From Acanthococcus lagerstroemiae (lineage: Eukaryota > Arthropoda > Insecta > Hemiptera > Eriococcidae), in the NCBI GenBank assembly GCA_031841125.1, contig CM063114.1, positions 37,965,574-38,029,573 on the forward strand: a stretch of DNA of 64,000 nucleotides. The letters are read 5' to 3'. The notes below the pieces were generated by a model. It was not told where the DNA came from and made no database searches. It worked only from the letters and a program-made list of their open reading frames with translations. Made by a program: the position numbers and the translations under genes. Of the stretch, positions 33,604 to 47,500 are shown in pieces; positions within the stretch are counted from its first letter, which is position 1; each line of letters starts with the position of its first letter.

Positions 33604-36600
33604 TTTGCCGGTTATACTGAACAGTCACACCGCTTAAATACAATGGCAAACAATACGATACGCAACAAACGAAACAACCAAAACCATCAAATCAACTTCG
33701 TTCGTTTGTCTTGAAGAGGTGAAGAAGTGAAGTATTCACGAGAACGACCAAGGAAGACAACGAGGAACGCCGTGTCGTTACAGCCAGTTTCCTGACTATT
33801 GGCCAATCAGAAATCGAGCTCCGGATTCAAGATGCGAGAACGGTCATCAATGTAGAACAAATATGCAAGTGTAGAAAGCCTAATTATACACAATTCTGCG
33901 ATTCCCTCGTCCAAATTCGAATTTCATACGTTTTCGAAAGACGTACTCGAGAAAACAGACTTTAAATAATATGTACAAACGAACCCTAATCTTAAACTGG
34001 ATGTTACTTTCGAACATCGTGCAATTTCACAATTATTCCTGTTCCAGCTTGCATTACATTTTGTACTTCGTATATTTCCCTCGGAAAGATAAAAGTTGTG
34101 GTGATTGGTGAACAATGCATTTCCATATTGGAAGTCGTCGAAGTAGCAGAGAGGATCCAGCTTGAATTCATCGAATTGAACGTGAATAATCGGTAAGAAA
34201 TCAATTATCTACAAATTTTATTTGATTAAATGACGCTCTAAGCAATGAATCCTGTTTTTCTCCGAATAATACAAACGAAATTGAAGTTATGTTGATCCCC
34301 GTATTTTGAACAATACCTAACCCCCCAGTCGACTTATCCTACTTCGCCAGCTCAATAGTTATGAAGTTGCATTGTGCCAGGCAACTGCACGACGCCCATG
34401 TGCTCAGCAGAAAGTATTGTTGGGCTAAACTTCATGTTTTGTTATGAAATCTGGTTAGAAAATTTTTACTGGACAAGAGCGATACAGCCAACATCACTCG
34501 ATTGTCCGCAGTGTAGAGGAGTGTATCACTTCTTGTCTTGCAGTGTCGGGAAAATCTGTTCAAGTTTGCAACATTGGTATTCGTAGTATCAATATGACTG
34601 ACAATTGATTTTATTCGTCATGTTGACCATCCTTTAACGGTGGCTCTTTTCGCTAATTTTGTAGATCCCCTCTTTTCTGTTATGTCTCTGATAGTTCGAA
34701 GTCATAATTTTGTATATTCTCTCGAATACTTCTTTCGATTAGAGTTTGTTTTTATTATTACTGAGCTACGGAGCTACACTCTCAGGCTATGGGCTCGGAA
34801 GAGGTGGTTGTTGTCTATTATTAACTTGTTCAGTTTCTGACAAAAGTTGAAAATTGAGACAAAGTGATTAAAACAAGAAATATATCAGAATGAGTATGAT
34901 ATAAAGGAGCGCCCTTCTTCCGCAGCAATACTCCGTGGAAAAGTCATGGCCATTCCACGGATGGAGTAGTCACACAAAACGTCGGTGACACTGCTGATGG
35001 CATTTAATTGTGTAATGGACTTTGCAGGGTTGGTTGCGGTGACAACATTGTGGACATTTTGGGACTGTTTCATATCAGTGGAATATTCAACGAGACTACT
35101 CTTATGCAAAGTAATACTCACTGTCATATTTCTTTTTCCGTTTGTGCTCGTACATTTCCATGCGTTCATGTATCTTCCAAAGCCGTGTGATGACAGCAAC
35201 AGCATCCAGAACTTCCGACTCAATGTGTTTCCAGCTAAAGATTTCAACTCTGGTCTTGAAGACGAAAGGGAAGAAGGAAGATCATATAATTTCAGTCTGC
35301 GCGCTTCTTTAGAGTTACTTTTGATCAGTGAACGTACAGGAAATTTTAATTTTAAAATTTCCAATTTCGAGAGTTTTTTTTTTACATTTTTTGCATTTTT
35401 AGTTTGCAGATTTCGCTCAACAGAATGTCAACACTAAATATGTACGCGCAACTAAAAGCAACTAAAAATATGGTAGATGAAGGTACCGACTTACAAATTT
35501 CAGTTTCGAAGTGCTCATTTAACTGCAGTCAGTGCCTAAGGATACCGGAGAGAACACAAAAGGCAGAAAATGAAGATGCAAGTTCGGCCAAAAGCCGAAG
35601 GCTTGATTACGCGGTTTGTAGAGATTTTTCCTAGCTCTAAAATATTAGAGATATATAGTCATATCTCATCAATAATGTGTAATTAGTTTGGAATTATGAA
35701 TGCGTGTGTGAGACGTGTTATTGATGTTCAGACTGATACTTTTCACAAGTGACTGCAATCGAGATGTTATTCAACTTCTTCACTTTCGTTTGCGAACTCC
35801 AAACACTATATAGTCTTTGGTATTTCTGCTTATTAGTGGCCAATAGTAGGGAATTTGAAAAATGCAATCAAAGTCCGTTGAGAATTTTGAGTAGTACGGA
35901 AAAGTAATTATATAAATTAATACTTTCAATAGCATGAGTTCTCAAAAGGCTACATCTCTTTATCTGTCAGCATTATTTTGTCAGAATAGTTTAATGGTAA
36001 AAGTTTCACAATGAAATATTTTCTCACTGCATCGAGTCACAATAACAGGTGTTGATCTAGGTTGCGCTAGATCTTAGGCTTGGTGGTACTCTGACTGGCA
36101 AGTGATAGCGGGTTAGTGATGCGTGCAGCACTGATGCATTAGAATTTACGCCCTGATTTCGGTTTTGCAATATGGCAGACAATTACGTTGTGCAGTCAAG
36201 TCCCTTGAGCATGTTGTAGGCTGGAGGCAATCAGCTCAGCGAACAAATTATCAGATATCTAGTTTCATCCGGCTACCAGCAAAAGTTGATGATTTTACTT
36301 TCATTAGTTACGTGATTGATTGAAAGGTTTTTTTGCTGTGTGGGCTGGCTTCAATGTATAGTCAGTTGTGATTCGCCGAACCCTTACACATTCTACTCTG
36401 CATTCTTGATTGAATTAATATTTTAAAATTAATTCCTAATTTTTCATAAACTGCTGATTTTGTATTCCAGCTGATTTTGGTTTTATCTATATAGTAGTGC
36501 TAGTTATTGAATTATTTTAATGTTCCATTTACTTAGTTAGTTTAACAGGGGGTTGGCGAGACCTTGAATCGTTTTGTACCTTCTCTTGGTCTGCATAATT

Positions 36601-36750
36601 CTGTCAGATCTATGATTTCGTACTTATTTTTGGACAAGAGGGCTGTGAGAAACATATACTGTTAATTGAAGCGATAAGCCTAATTGCCGTGGTCATAGGA
36701 GCAAATAGCAAGTGTGGGTGCCAAAAATGTTTAAGAAAAGCAAAAACTGT
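33604..36750. other. intergenic stretch, no supported gene
   Basis: Upstream of the SWIB-domain gene. The first 200 bp probably hold its promoter. Open frames at 34997-35437 (+), 34885-35364 (-) and 35422-35634 (+) were inspected; none shows a recognised domain and strands conflict. Confidence 0.4.
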
Positions 36751-36754
36751 ACCT

Positions 36755-36780
36755 GTTATTATTATTATTATTATTATTAT
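36755..36780. repeat. (TTA)n microsatellite
   Basis: About nine TTA/ATT units in an AT-rich stretch. Confidence 0.95.
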
Positions 36781-37249
36781 GTTGTTTTTTTTTTAATTCA
36801 TTAATTTTTTTTAACCCGGGGTATTATAAGGCCCAATTTGAAAAGAAAGAAAGAAAAATGTTTGTAAAATCTCACTTTTGCCAATTGCTGCTGTTAAATT
36901 CATGTTCCTGAAAATTTTTTAATTATGGAGAGGAGTGATGCCGACCAAAAATTAAAATTTTAAACTAATCAACTATCAAAAAAGAAAGGACATTTTGAAT
37001 TTTGTCGAGTGCAGCTCATAAATATACCAACTTTTCTACAATTCAAATTATCTGTGGTAGAAAGGAGTGGGGGAAGGAGGATGTTTTGCGACTAAAAATA
37101 AAAATTTCAGAGCTTCGAGCAGAAAAAAATAGGTTTGATCTGCTTTCAGAATACAGCCTTTACCCTAGGTTACTGCTTAGCAGTATACAGTTCGAAAGTT
37201 TTGAACCTCCATCATGGTTGAGTTTCCCTCTCGACCATATTATTTTGTA

Positions 37250-37700
37250 AATTAATTTTTCGTGGATTCAGATTCTTGGATTCTGTTTTTTCATAGAATC
37301 CACAAGGACTCCGGCAGAATCATTTCTTAAGGTACTAAATCAATATCTGGATTCCAAACCTAAACCAGGATTCTGAATCTAATACATTAGAATTCTGTTT
37401 TTCATAGAATCCGTATCAATATTTCAAAATTATTAGCTCCTATTAATTTTTTCAACGAATTCTCCAATTCTTATGGACTTAAGAATTCTTTCTTCAGATT
37501 TTACTGTGAGAATCCAGATTCCAAAAGATTCGGATTTCAAAATCTACGTTTAAAACAAAATCTGACCCCGGACTTTTCTGGAATATTTTAGACTTTATTT
37601 CTTTGCTGAATTTGGATTTGGATACAGAATCATTCTTCGTAATTTCGGGTTCTGATCCTTGGATTCAGGATTTTCTTTTCGAATTCTGTACAAACCTGAT
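37250..37700. repeat. degenerate GGATTC/GAATCC repeat, second tract
   Basis: Diverged runs of GGATTC, AGAATC and GAATTC like those at 15070-15590. Confidence 0.65.
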
Positions 37701-40040
37701 GAGCATAGATAATAACCCGAGCTAGTAGTATTTTCTATTTTTGAAAACTGTATTCTGAACAGTTAACTACTCAAAGGATGAAGAACGAATGGAAAAAGCA
37801 CAATTGAAAACTCATTAGCCTATAAGTTCATTCTCTTTTAAGCCGTAAATATACAAGTAAACTCCTAGACTATTCGAGACCATCCGACTCTTGAGGGCAT
37901 TATTTGAGGCATTTTTAAAAATGTAACTTTTCCTATATGAATAATTATTATGGCTTTGTTATCAAGATGCCAACGTTTACATAACGAATTAACGAAAATT
38001 GTTCCGAAATTATCAACATAAGAAAAATTAAACATCTTTTGCATTTACATAAAATTCACAGGTACAGGTAGAGTGACGTAATTTGTTAGTCTTATGATCA
38101 TATTTCAGTACTTTATTACTATTCATGTTGAAGTAGGACGAAATTAATTGTATGAGAGTTGTCAGTGCATCACTAACTTCATTACTGTAAATGATGTTTA
38201 CTATTTTAGTGCAAAAATATGTAGGAATTCTGGCAAAAAGTTCATAAGTACTCATGTCAAATTAAAAAATCACTGAAGAAGCTACCTGAAGCTTGAAAAT
38301 GTGAAATTGTGACACAAAGAGCCAAACAGTTCTACTCTCAGTATTTAAGTAGCTGAATAATTCAAGATCATTTAGAATAATTGACATTATTTGTATTGCT
38401 AAAATTGAAGGTATTCTGTGTTCTACTCATGATTCTTATTTTTTCTTGCAGTTCGAACTTCATAATATCAAGCAATACATGACTGAATCAGATTGAATTT
38501 ATTCGCAGTCACATTATTTCGATAATTCCGGATCTCATCTTTAATTGTGAGTAAATTGAATTGTATCCTATCTAAAGATCTATTCAGATTGAAGTCTAAT
38601 TTTGACCTAATCGTATTTTACGTAGAACATTTTCATTGATTTAAAAGTCAGTTTTGCCTGTCAAGTAGGCATGATACCAATCCAACTCCATACCCAAAAT
38701 TCTATGGAATGGCTTTCATGATGTTGACCCCAGAAAGTGATAAGTGATCAAAAGCGCTCACTTCACAGTAAAGCGAGCAAAAATTTATCAATTTTCAATA
38801 ATATTTTGGCCACCAAAATTTTGAACAGATATGAGGGAGGAATTTTCCCCAAGTATTTGTAACACGGCGCCTTGAGCTTCGGCATTGAATTTTTTTTTTT
38901 TTTTTTTTAAATATAATACACTTTGATTATTTTGGGTACTTCACACTTGCTGCATGTGTGTAAAACCAAATACTGTTTCCTGAACTCCCAAAATCTTTCT
39001 GTGGAAAACCTCTTATGGGCTAAAGCAAAAAATGTCATTGTGAATGCGTTTTGTCCTTCTCCTAAGAAATTTAATATCCTGGGCATATCAGATTGGTTTT
39101 CGTTGACGATGAAGATATTCTTTTCGTTTCCTGTGCAAGGTGTTAGGAGCGGGATCTCGAAGGAGAAAGGGGTCTATCACTCATCCGCCTGTTCCTTAAA
39201 ATCGGGTATCATATAAACTGTATACTCTCATAATAAGTGCTTATATTAAGTTCTTATTTAAAATTTACTCGTATTACTGTGTCCTACTTTGATCAAATGA
39301 ATCTGACGTAGCCTAAGTTGTCTTCTATATTTTTTTCCTACCCAACCCCCTGCTCCCTTCTAAAAGTAAAATAAGAATGAAAAATGGATTTTTCTCAAAG
39401 AATAGTACAAATATTAAACTAGTGGGAAATAATTTATTATAAATTGATATGTACTCACTACTCTGCAATAAAATAGTCAGGGAAAGTGCAGTGCATTTTT
39501 CTTCTTCTGTGAAGAATAAAAAAAAAATGAAATAGATTCTGAAGGACCCGGTAGAGTAATTATAAGGTTCATCGGGGGGCGGGGGTATGTAAGAGTTTGG
39601 TGAATGTACAAAATGAAAAAAGTCCTAAGTCAAAATTTCGACTTGATAAGCAAAAAAATATGTTTGGGGTCTAAAATATTAGCTGACACGGTCTAAAATT
39701 CTACTTTTCCTCCTGGGTGCTGGAAGGATAATCCCATGCCTCTTCCGTATCTTCATTTAAGATTACGTACTGACATAATTATAAATCCTTTGCCTGCATT
39801 CCAGTCGTAACCCACTGATGTTATAGTCTGGAAACTCTTAGTTCCGCAGAAAGGTAAAGGATTCAGGTGCCAGTAACTTTTTTTTCGCGTTCATAAGCAT
39901 ACTTTTCTATACTGTTCGAAGTGTTATTCTCATTTTGTGTTTACTTTGAGTTGCTCAGAAAAAGTGGTGGACCCAGAAAGAAGCGAAGGGAGTGCAAGAC
40001 TTGAAAGGAGCTCCAGTTTTTTTTTTTTGTTTTTTTTACT
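37701..40040. other. intergenic stretch, nothing recognised
   Basis: AT-rich, with a T tract at about 38889-38908 and short non-domain frames only. Confidence 0.4.
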
Positions 40041-40049
40041 AATTTGGAA

Positions 40050-40800
40050 GAGCGAGTAAAGATGCTCGGTTTGCAGATGATATTGTCTCATTAGCTGAAA
40101 GGAGCATTGATGTGGAAAACATTTTAAATGGAATAGACGAGATTCTGAGTATAGAATATCGTATGAGAAGGAATAAAAATAAAAATGAAGTAATGATATG
40201 TAATCGATGTGAACATGAGCTTAAATATAAAAAATATTGGGCAGGAAAAGATTGGGAAGTAAGCGAATTTTTGTATTTAGGGAGTAAAATAACAAAATAT
40301 GAAAGGAGTAAAAGGGATATTAGTAGTAGAATAACACAAGCCAAATTAGCATTTTATCGAAAAAGAAATCTTTTCAATTCAAAAATAAATCTGGAAAGCA
40401 AAAAATTGTTCTTGGAAACCTATGTTGGGAGTGTAGCCTTGTATGGATGTGAAACTTGGACCATAGGAAAACCAGAGAAGAGAAGAATCGAAGCTTTTGA
40501 GATGTGGTGCTATAGGCGGATACTTAGCATCAATTGGACAGATAGATAAAAAATGAGGAAATACTTAATAGAATAGGAGGTAAAATAGATATTTGGAATT
40601 GTCTGAATAGAAGGAGAGATAAACCAATATAGGGCTTAATTTTAGACACCTGCTAGAAGGAAGAGTGGAAGGAAAGAATTGGGTAGGGATGGGCAAAGAT
40701 TCCAATATGTTCAATAGACCATCAAGGATGTCAAATGTAAGTGTTATTACCAAATGAAAGAACTTGCGCAAGATAGGGAGAAGTGCTGCATCAAACTGGT
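40050..40800 (+). mobile_element. LINE fragment, 3' part of reverse transcriptase, decayed
   Basis: From about 40060 one frame reads the catalytic box as FADDIVSLAE. It is followed by the thumb-side sequence with N-x-x-K-N-E-V-M-I-C, FLYLGSKI, SSRITQAKLAF, YGCETWTIGK and RRIEAFEMWCYRRIL, ending at a stop at 40549. These motifs in this order are those of non-LTR retrotransposon reverse transcriptases common in insects. After the stop, decayed C-terminal motifs (NRRRD, EGRVEG) appear in shifted frames to about 40790. There is no 5' half, endonuclease or intact ORF. Poly-T tracts just upstream (40016-40038) mark the truncation. Confidence 0.88.
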
Positions 40801-40868
40801 CGTAAGACTGATAACCTTCTCATCACTAATTTTGGGCAGAACATGGACCGGTTTGGGCAGAAAATAAC

Positions 40869-41102
40869 CAGAAACGTACCGAAGAGCTTTCCGGGGGCAA
40901 AAATTGTGAACGTTCCAAAACTGACTCAACTCAAAATTCCCAAGTATCAAAGCAAAAAACCTTTGGATTTTTCCAACTTTTGGTCTACTGAAATTTCCCA
41001 ACTCCGCCGGACTGAAATGGTAAATTTTCCCAGCTGCTGAGTGAAAATTTCCTACAGAGGGGAGTTCCCCTTCTACCCCCTTCCCCCATCGGTACGTTCC
41101 TG
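40869..41102 (+). mobile_element. hAT-like MITE, GGGACGTACCGA family, shorter copy
   Basis: The ends are CAGAAACGTACCGAAG and CATCGGTACGTTCCTG. The interior shares AACTGACTCAACTC and CCCAAGTATCAAAGC with the family. The flanks AAAATAAC and GAAATAAG (six of eight) fit an aged 8-bp duplication. Confidence 0.8.
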
Positions 41103-43319
41103 GAAATAAGCCAAGATCAGCCAATTTTCAATACTTTTCGCAACATTATTCAATCTTATCTAGTGTAAATTAGAGCACGAAGGTGGACCCCTAGATTCAG
41201 CACTGTTTAGAAACACACAACTTTTATTCCCGATTGACAATGAGGCCATTCACAATCCAAAGTGTTAGTGCAGTTGTGAACATCACTCAGTAATCTCACG
41301 ACATGAATTAATGCTGAGTGATCACTTCGCACACACTATTTCAAAATGATGAGATGTTCAATATTCACAAAAAAATGTGAGTGGCCAAAAGTCTCAAAAC
41401 GGTAGTGGTTTGTGATATGTTTTGTAAGTAACTGGGCATGTTAATTGCACAAAGCATTCTCACTTCTACGTCACCTGAATGGAAAACAGCCGCACATTTT
41501 CAACATATTGGTGATAAATCATTTAAGCATCAGTCAGGTACATTCACTGATATGTTCACTTGAACTCTTTTAACCTTAGTTATTCTACGTAAAATTATTT
41601 TATTAAAATAATTTATCTCCAATTATGATACTACGCCTCTGAACTTACGCTACCTGTGTATCACTCTCGAGGAAAGAAAGGAAATGTTCACATTCCTGTT
41701 CACTTTTATGCCCATGTCGACAGTGTTTTGCGGGTTCTTAATTTGAGGTTTGTCTCTCTGGACCAGTTGAAATGCAACAACATGAACCATAATTTCCAGT
41801 TGCACGTTGGAGCTTTACAGGCGCCATCTTAAATTTCAATGAGTTTCATTCTATCTGACGAGTGTACACGTATAAATTGCATGAAAAAAAGCACCATGAA
41901 CTTTGATTTTCAAAAATAAGAGCGGCAACTTTGTTTCTCTCTTTATCCCAATAATGTTTAAAGCTTGATAACACATAGAAGCACAATTTTTAATCAGAAA
42001 AATCGCTTAGAAAACCCCCTCTTCTGAAGTGGGTACTCTCATTTTTCCGTCATTCACGAAAAATCATTCGGAAGAAATATTTGTTATACGAAATAACTAA
42101 CGAAAGTTTGATAACAAAGAGCACCACGTTCTTATTACGTCCGAAAACTGTATAATCTTGGATGATTGAAAACTGTGATTTAAAAATGACATGGACAATA
42201 GGTGATGGAAAATCGAAATAGAAAAAATGGAACCGTCCTCGGATCATGTCGGCTTTGATTTTCTTCTCGGAGCGATCACAATGAGATAATCCGGAAAATA
42301 AAATATCGACGGTTATATTTGCCCAACGAATAAATATCAGCTTTCTATAAGGGGAGCCTTAAAAAACTCGAGCGGCAGTTTAATGACCACTGGATTATTA
42401 TTCGTGACGTATAATAATCGGTTACTGACCTCGGTAATGTTTTTTCTATTTACCCTGCGAAAAGGGCTTCTTAATACTTAACTCTACCCTAACTTGGCAA
42501 TCTTCTTTTCATGTCTATACCGAGTACCTATGTACACCTTTGAATTCCAAAAGCCGGGGACTGCTTTTACAAACATTTTTTTCGCTTTATTATTATTTTT
42601 TAATATATTATTATTTTAAGGTTGTTTTAATACGTTTTTTCATTTCGTATTAATCCTTTTTCTTTTCCTTTCTTTTTCCTCTGATGTAGGTATGCGCATA
42701 CCGTGTTCCCGTTGAGTTTTTTCTTTAAAAATTTTCAATACGCAGTTTTATTTCGTAATTTGTTATCCCGCGTCCTACCTTTTCTTCGACAAAAGGTTAC
42801 GAATATTAATATCGCGATTTTAGATTGAAATTGTTGACTCCGAGTGTTTCATTGCTAAGATGATTTCATCATAATGTTATAAGGTAGTGCTCAGATCGGT
42901 ATTGACTATTTCTAATTGATATAAAAACCGCACTTCGATGATTTTTACTGTCAAAACACAGTTGATAATCAACTGTAATCACAGAAAGTATGCCTATTTA
43001 ATTTTAGTTCTTGCGAGCATTAACACGTCAATTGTCAATGAAATCCCGTATCAACTGAAAATAATCAAATTAATCAATTAATACTTATATTATGCACATT
43101 CGATTGATCAAGTACTTTTGTCTCCCCTCGTTGCTCCTCCCCAAATACTTATTTTATCCTCATCTAGAGTGTTTTTAAGACTTTTTTGCATTCGTAATTA
43201 TATTACTAAATTTTTTTTTGTCAGGGTGTAGGGGTCAGTCTCTTTCAAAAACATCTTTCTAACTCTCCCAAATTTATTTAGAACTTTCAGATATTTCCAA
43301 ATTTGTGTACAACTCGTTA
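41103..43319. other. gene-free stretch with possible regulatory sequence
   Basis: No coding or known repeat. The interval at about 42240-42480 and 42700-42860 has higher CpG and varied motifs including TAAT and ATTA cores, unlike the low-complexity DNA around it. Regulatory use is only a guess. Confidence 0.3.
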
Positions 43320-43830
43320 AAAGACCGTTCAAAATTTGTTAACGACCTTTTATTCATCTTTTAGACTTGAATAAGGTTCTAACCAAGACAAGACTTTTCG
43401 TTGAAGCCCTCAGACTCTTACAGCTACCTAATGCTCTTCCAAACTTGTTACATGCTCTGTGTAAGGCTTTGGTTCAGGACTTGATAACTATTCTAATCTT
43501 GTTTACTACCCTCTTGATTCTTGTGAATTTAATAAAGGCGCTTTAAGACTTGATCCAGATCAATACTTTCAAACCTTCTTTCTTCCTGGCTAAATACGTC
43601 TAAAGACGATGGTTTTTGACTCTTCAAGGGTCTTCCAAACTTGCTTAAAGACACGTTTTCATCGCTTTATAATACTTCAGCCCGAAAGTCATTAAGCCTC
43701 TTCCAGGTTTAATTAGGACTTGTCACGACTTTATTAATTCATGAAGACACTCATCCAAAATCCCTATGTCTGCTTAAGACGTTTGCAGTCTTCATCCGTC
43801 TCCAAAACACTGTCCTCCAAACCAACGATT
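43320..43830. repeat. degenerate CTTAAGACTT-type repeat
   Basis: Diverged short units such as AAGACTT, GACTTG and CTCTTCCA repeat every 15-25 bases; the reverse-complement counterpart of the tracts at 12880 and 27600. Confidence 0.6.
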
Positions 43831-44106
43831 TTTGAAATATTTTTAAAATTTTTCTCTCTGGGAGGGGCAGTCACCCCCACTGCCCTCCCGTATACCCACG
43901 CTTGTTTCTAACGTCCTAACACATACAGTGATTAATCAGTTCCAGCATGTCAACTGTCAGCATCTGATATACTATATGCTTTCAATGAACCACTTGATAA
44001 CTGATCGATTTTTATCATTTGAAAAGATTGTTATTCATTTAATGGTGGTGTATGTGCATATTTATACAGATGGGTATGAATACTTTTCTTTGGGGAGGAG
44101 GAGGTC

Positions 44107-44327
44107 CTCTTATCTAATTTTACTCTCAACCCGAGCCTTGGAATCCGCCGCTTTTCGAGCAATACGTCAGAGACATCGGGGAGACTGTTAGGACTGTCTT
44201 AGCCCTCTTCTCGTCTTGCCCGAAAACCCGGCCTAGGTCGAAATGTAGCGAGTTGCTACGTGGACTCGAACCCGGGACCTCCGGATTCCGAGATCAGCGC
44301 GCTATCCACTCGGTCAAGCAGACCCCC
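44107..44327 (-). mobile_element. tRNA-derived SINE, family 1, copy C
   Basis: On the minus strand: GGGGTCTGCTTGACCGAGTG at the head, GTGGATAGCGCGCTGATC, a perfect-looking B box GGTTCGAGTCC, then GTAGCAACTCGCTACATTTC and the shared body with GACGTATTGCTCG and GGCGGATTCC. It ends TTGAGAGTAAAATTAGATAA. It is the copy with the best-preserved internal promoter. GGGGAGGAGGAGG and GGGGAAGGAGAGG on the two sides may be a decayed duplication. Confidence 0.87.
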
Positions 44328-44394
44328 AGGGGAAGGAGAGGTATGTGTAAGATTTAAAATTTAAAATACTGAAACATTAGTTCCGGCTGGGGAG

Positions 44395-44580
44395 TACCCG
44401 AATTTCAGGCTAATGCTGGGTGAGTCCCATAATGGCCCTGGCTGGGCAGCACGAATCCGAAGCGGAGAAAAGACATCCCTCTGGTCACTGACGCAATACT
44501 CGAAAGAGTAGTTTCCGGGGCCAGGGGTGCGGTGTTTGGGAAGCCAATTTGGTATGCGTGCATCGCCATACGCTCCATTA
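44395..44580 (+). mobile_element. SINE-like element, family 2, second copy
   Basis: Shares CATCCCTCTGGTCACTGACG, AATACTCGAAAGAGTAGTTT, CCGGGGCCAGG and the tail GGTATGCGTGCATCGCCATA with the nested copy at 16054-16220. The 5' part reads GGCTGGGGAGTACCCGAATT and may be a diverged head. It starts about 70 bp after a family 1 SINE. Confidence 0.65.
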
Positions 44581-47500
44581 GTGGACTAAAACAGTCGAAA
44601 ATTTGTTAATTTTTCATCAAAATTTTCGGAAGAAGTACTCCTTACCCCCCCTGCCCCCGCCATTGGATATATGTCTGCAGATAGATTGCACATTACTAAT
44701 ATGATTAAGAAGAATGCTAGACATTCTCTCTCCCACTATTAAAGGAGCGTTTCCCAAACCAGTTGTTAGCAACCGATTTTATTCTCGTAGCTTCCCCCAA
44801 GTAACATGGGCCTATATAGCGTTAGGTTTTCCTCTAACCTTAATTTATTTTTAGTTCCCGTGAAACTCAACTGCCTTAATTATATGTATAGTTTTGATTT
44901 TATACCCTTTCTATGTACGTCCAAATAACAGCAACACGCTATCCGAGACGATCAGGTTTCCATTTGCAAGCGAATATTCTCTCGATGGAGACGCGATTAA
45001 CGTGAAATTCTATCACACTGGTAAAACTTTATAAGAAGATACACATGTAGCCTAGCGTGAACGCAGCCGGCGTGATTTTACGCTCTTAACGTATCGAGTT
45101 CAACTTGGACGGCTTGATTACTTAAAATAAATAAGCCCCCGAAGCTCTCTCATTTGCATTGTTCCACAAAAAATGTACTGAACTGATTTTGTCCACGATA
45201 AAGTATTCAAAAACAAAACGAGAGAAAGGTCAATTAAGGAGAGAGGGCTTGCCAAATAATGCGAGTTATACACTAATTTAGAAAAATAACATCGCAAAAG
45301 CAACACATAACCGTGGTACCCATGAATGTTTTATCAACCCCTCCTTTCCTATTGTATCAGTTATCTCTCCACAGATTCAAGTTGAGAACTGACTAGTCTG
45401 GGCGTAATATAAAAGATTTCCATCCGAAATGTGTATTTAGAACTTTAAATGAATCAACTGCTTCTTTATTAAGACAATAAAAAAGTAAACTCAACTGCAT
45501 TTCATGAGTAACCCAACGAATGCAAAGATGGCTGATGCATATAGCCCACATGAAGGGTTAAACTCAAATGGTTCGAGGTCATCGACATACCTAGTGGAGG
45601 GAATTGATGAGATATCTATTTGTTGACGATGCCGACGTGGAAAAACTTCCTCGGAGAAAAAAAAATAAGTTTTATACATATATATATAAAAAAAAGAGGG
45701 TGATACGAAAGTAGGGCGTTCAAAAAACTGATTCAAATGGGGGAGAGGCGATGCCAACGAACGAAGGAAGCAATTTGTCACGAAGAATATATAGTTAAAA
45801 GCCCTGTGAAAGTTTGCGTGAATTATGCCGACTTGATGAAGCTGGTGCAGGAGTTTGCAGCTTGCACTCGGCGTGCAATCGCAAAAATACGTATAGAGAC
45901 CACGAAGCTCGCTGCACCATCCACGGAGCGTGCACAATGGAAGTCGCGTTAATTGTTTTCTAGTGTGTGATTGTTCATTCGTATAAAGATGGGTTGAAAA
46001 AGCTTCGATATCTTCTGCTGACTGGGATCGAAATGAATTTTCATCGCGCAAAATTGAACAATGTCGAGGATGCATTACAACTAGAAGAATATGGGAGCAT
46101 TCTTGACGAGTAGGAGGCCAAATTAGCTTTGAATATGACACTTAGGGCTATTTCCTATTACCATGCCTGCCTCCTTCCCCCGTCGTAGTAACCCTATCAT
46201 GCATTCTAAACAATGCTGACTGGAAGAATCATTATAATATAGAGACAATCGAATTGACATCCGTTCAACTCTCACTAGCTAGGTACATTATTCATTATGA
46301 TTTTGACGACGAGTCAACTCAATCGTAAGTATTTATATGTTGTGCCAAATTCAAATTGTACTTGTCTCTCCTTTAAAAATTCAAGAGTAAACAATACGCC
46401 AGCAGCAAAATCATGTAATATGATGATAAACGTGACATTGTATTATTATTGTTTTATGAAGGACGACCAAGAATGGTTCACACAACATATCAATATTAAA
46501 AACATCTTTAGGAACATGCGACATCTATGTTACTCGCACGTATATGCATAAAAACAGCGAGACGGCGGTTCTAAAAATTAATTTTTAAAGAAAGAAAAAA
46601 GTTTATAGCTACAGTGAACTTTTTTTTCTATTATGCAGTCGGAGGCATGAAATTTTTGTTGATTTTGTTTATCGATTGGCTTGTACACGATTGAAGTCAC
46701 ATAATTTGTGCAACGTTGCTACATGAACTTATAGCAAACACGTCTTTAAGAAATAATGTTATTGGTCGAAAAAAGAAGGAAAATAAAAAAAAAGCAAACA
46801 GGGAAGACAAAAGAAGGAAAGAAAGAAAAAACCACGCTAATTATAATGCATCGAATGCGGCAAAACACGATAAATTATTAATTGATGTCGAATTTAACGG
46901 ACGGAAGTATACGTTCGCACACACAAACATTTCCCCTGGAAGTATTAAACACCAGTATTAATAACAATCCACAAAATAGGTACGAAACTCAATAAAATGG
47001 CGATAATTCGCGTATATTTACTAATTTTAAAATATTGGACTAGTCTGTATTTTTCTTGCTCGCTTTTTTGTTTCGTTTTTTGCCTGCAGCTTTTAACAAT
47101 GAAAATTCTGAAAAAAGGTGCGAGTATTCCGCCGAGTCTCTAGCGTTTCCGGTTATAATTATAATTAGTACGCACGAGGCACAACGAACAAAATTAGCCA
47201 CTGATTATTGATGTACACGTATCCAGAAGACCTGTAGAGGAAACTCCTCTTTACAGACTAAAATGGCGCATCACAGAAATTCAGGATGCGGGTGTAAATA
47301 TTTCGGATTGCCGAATACGAGATCAGTACCTTCAAAATACAACTGTTGACGCGTAAAATGTATCACTTTTTTGACACGACATGATATAAGTAGAATTTTA
47401 TACACAAGTCGAGTTACTCTGTCCCTATGATTTTTAGATCAAATTCTGCATCAACATCGTTTTTTTGATCGAATCTAACATTGTCTCTGATGTACATTCT

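Noticed and set aside
34885..35437. Overlapping open frames of about 150 codons on both strands
   Set aside because: The plus frame has two hydrophobic stretches and the minus frame is basic, but neither matches a family and both cannot be real; no splice structure was found.
45491..46141. 216-codon open frame (-) and a shorter frame (+) in the same place
   Set aside because: No recognised domain, TA-rich low-complexity inside, strand undecided.
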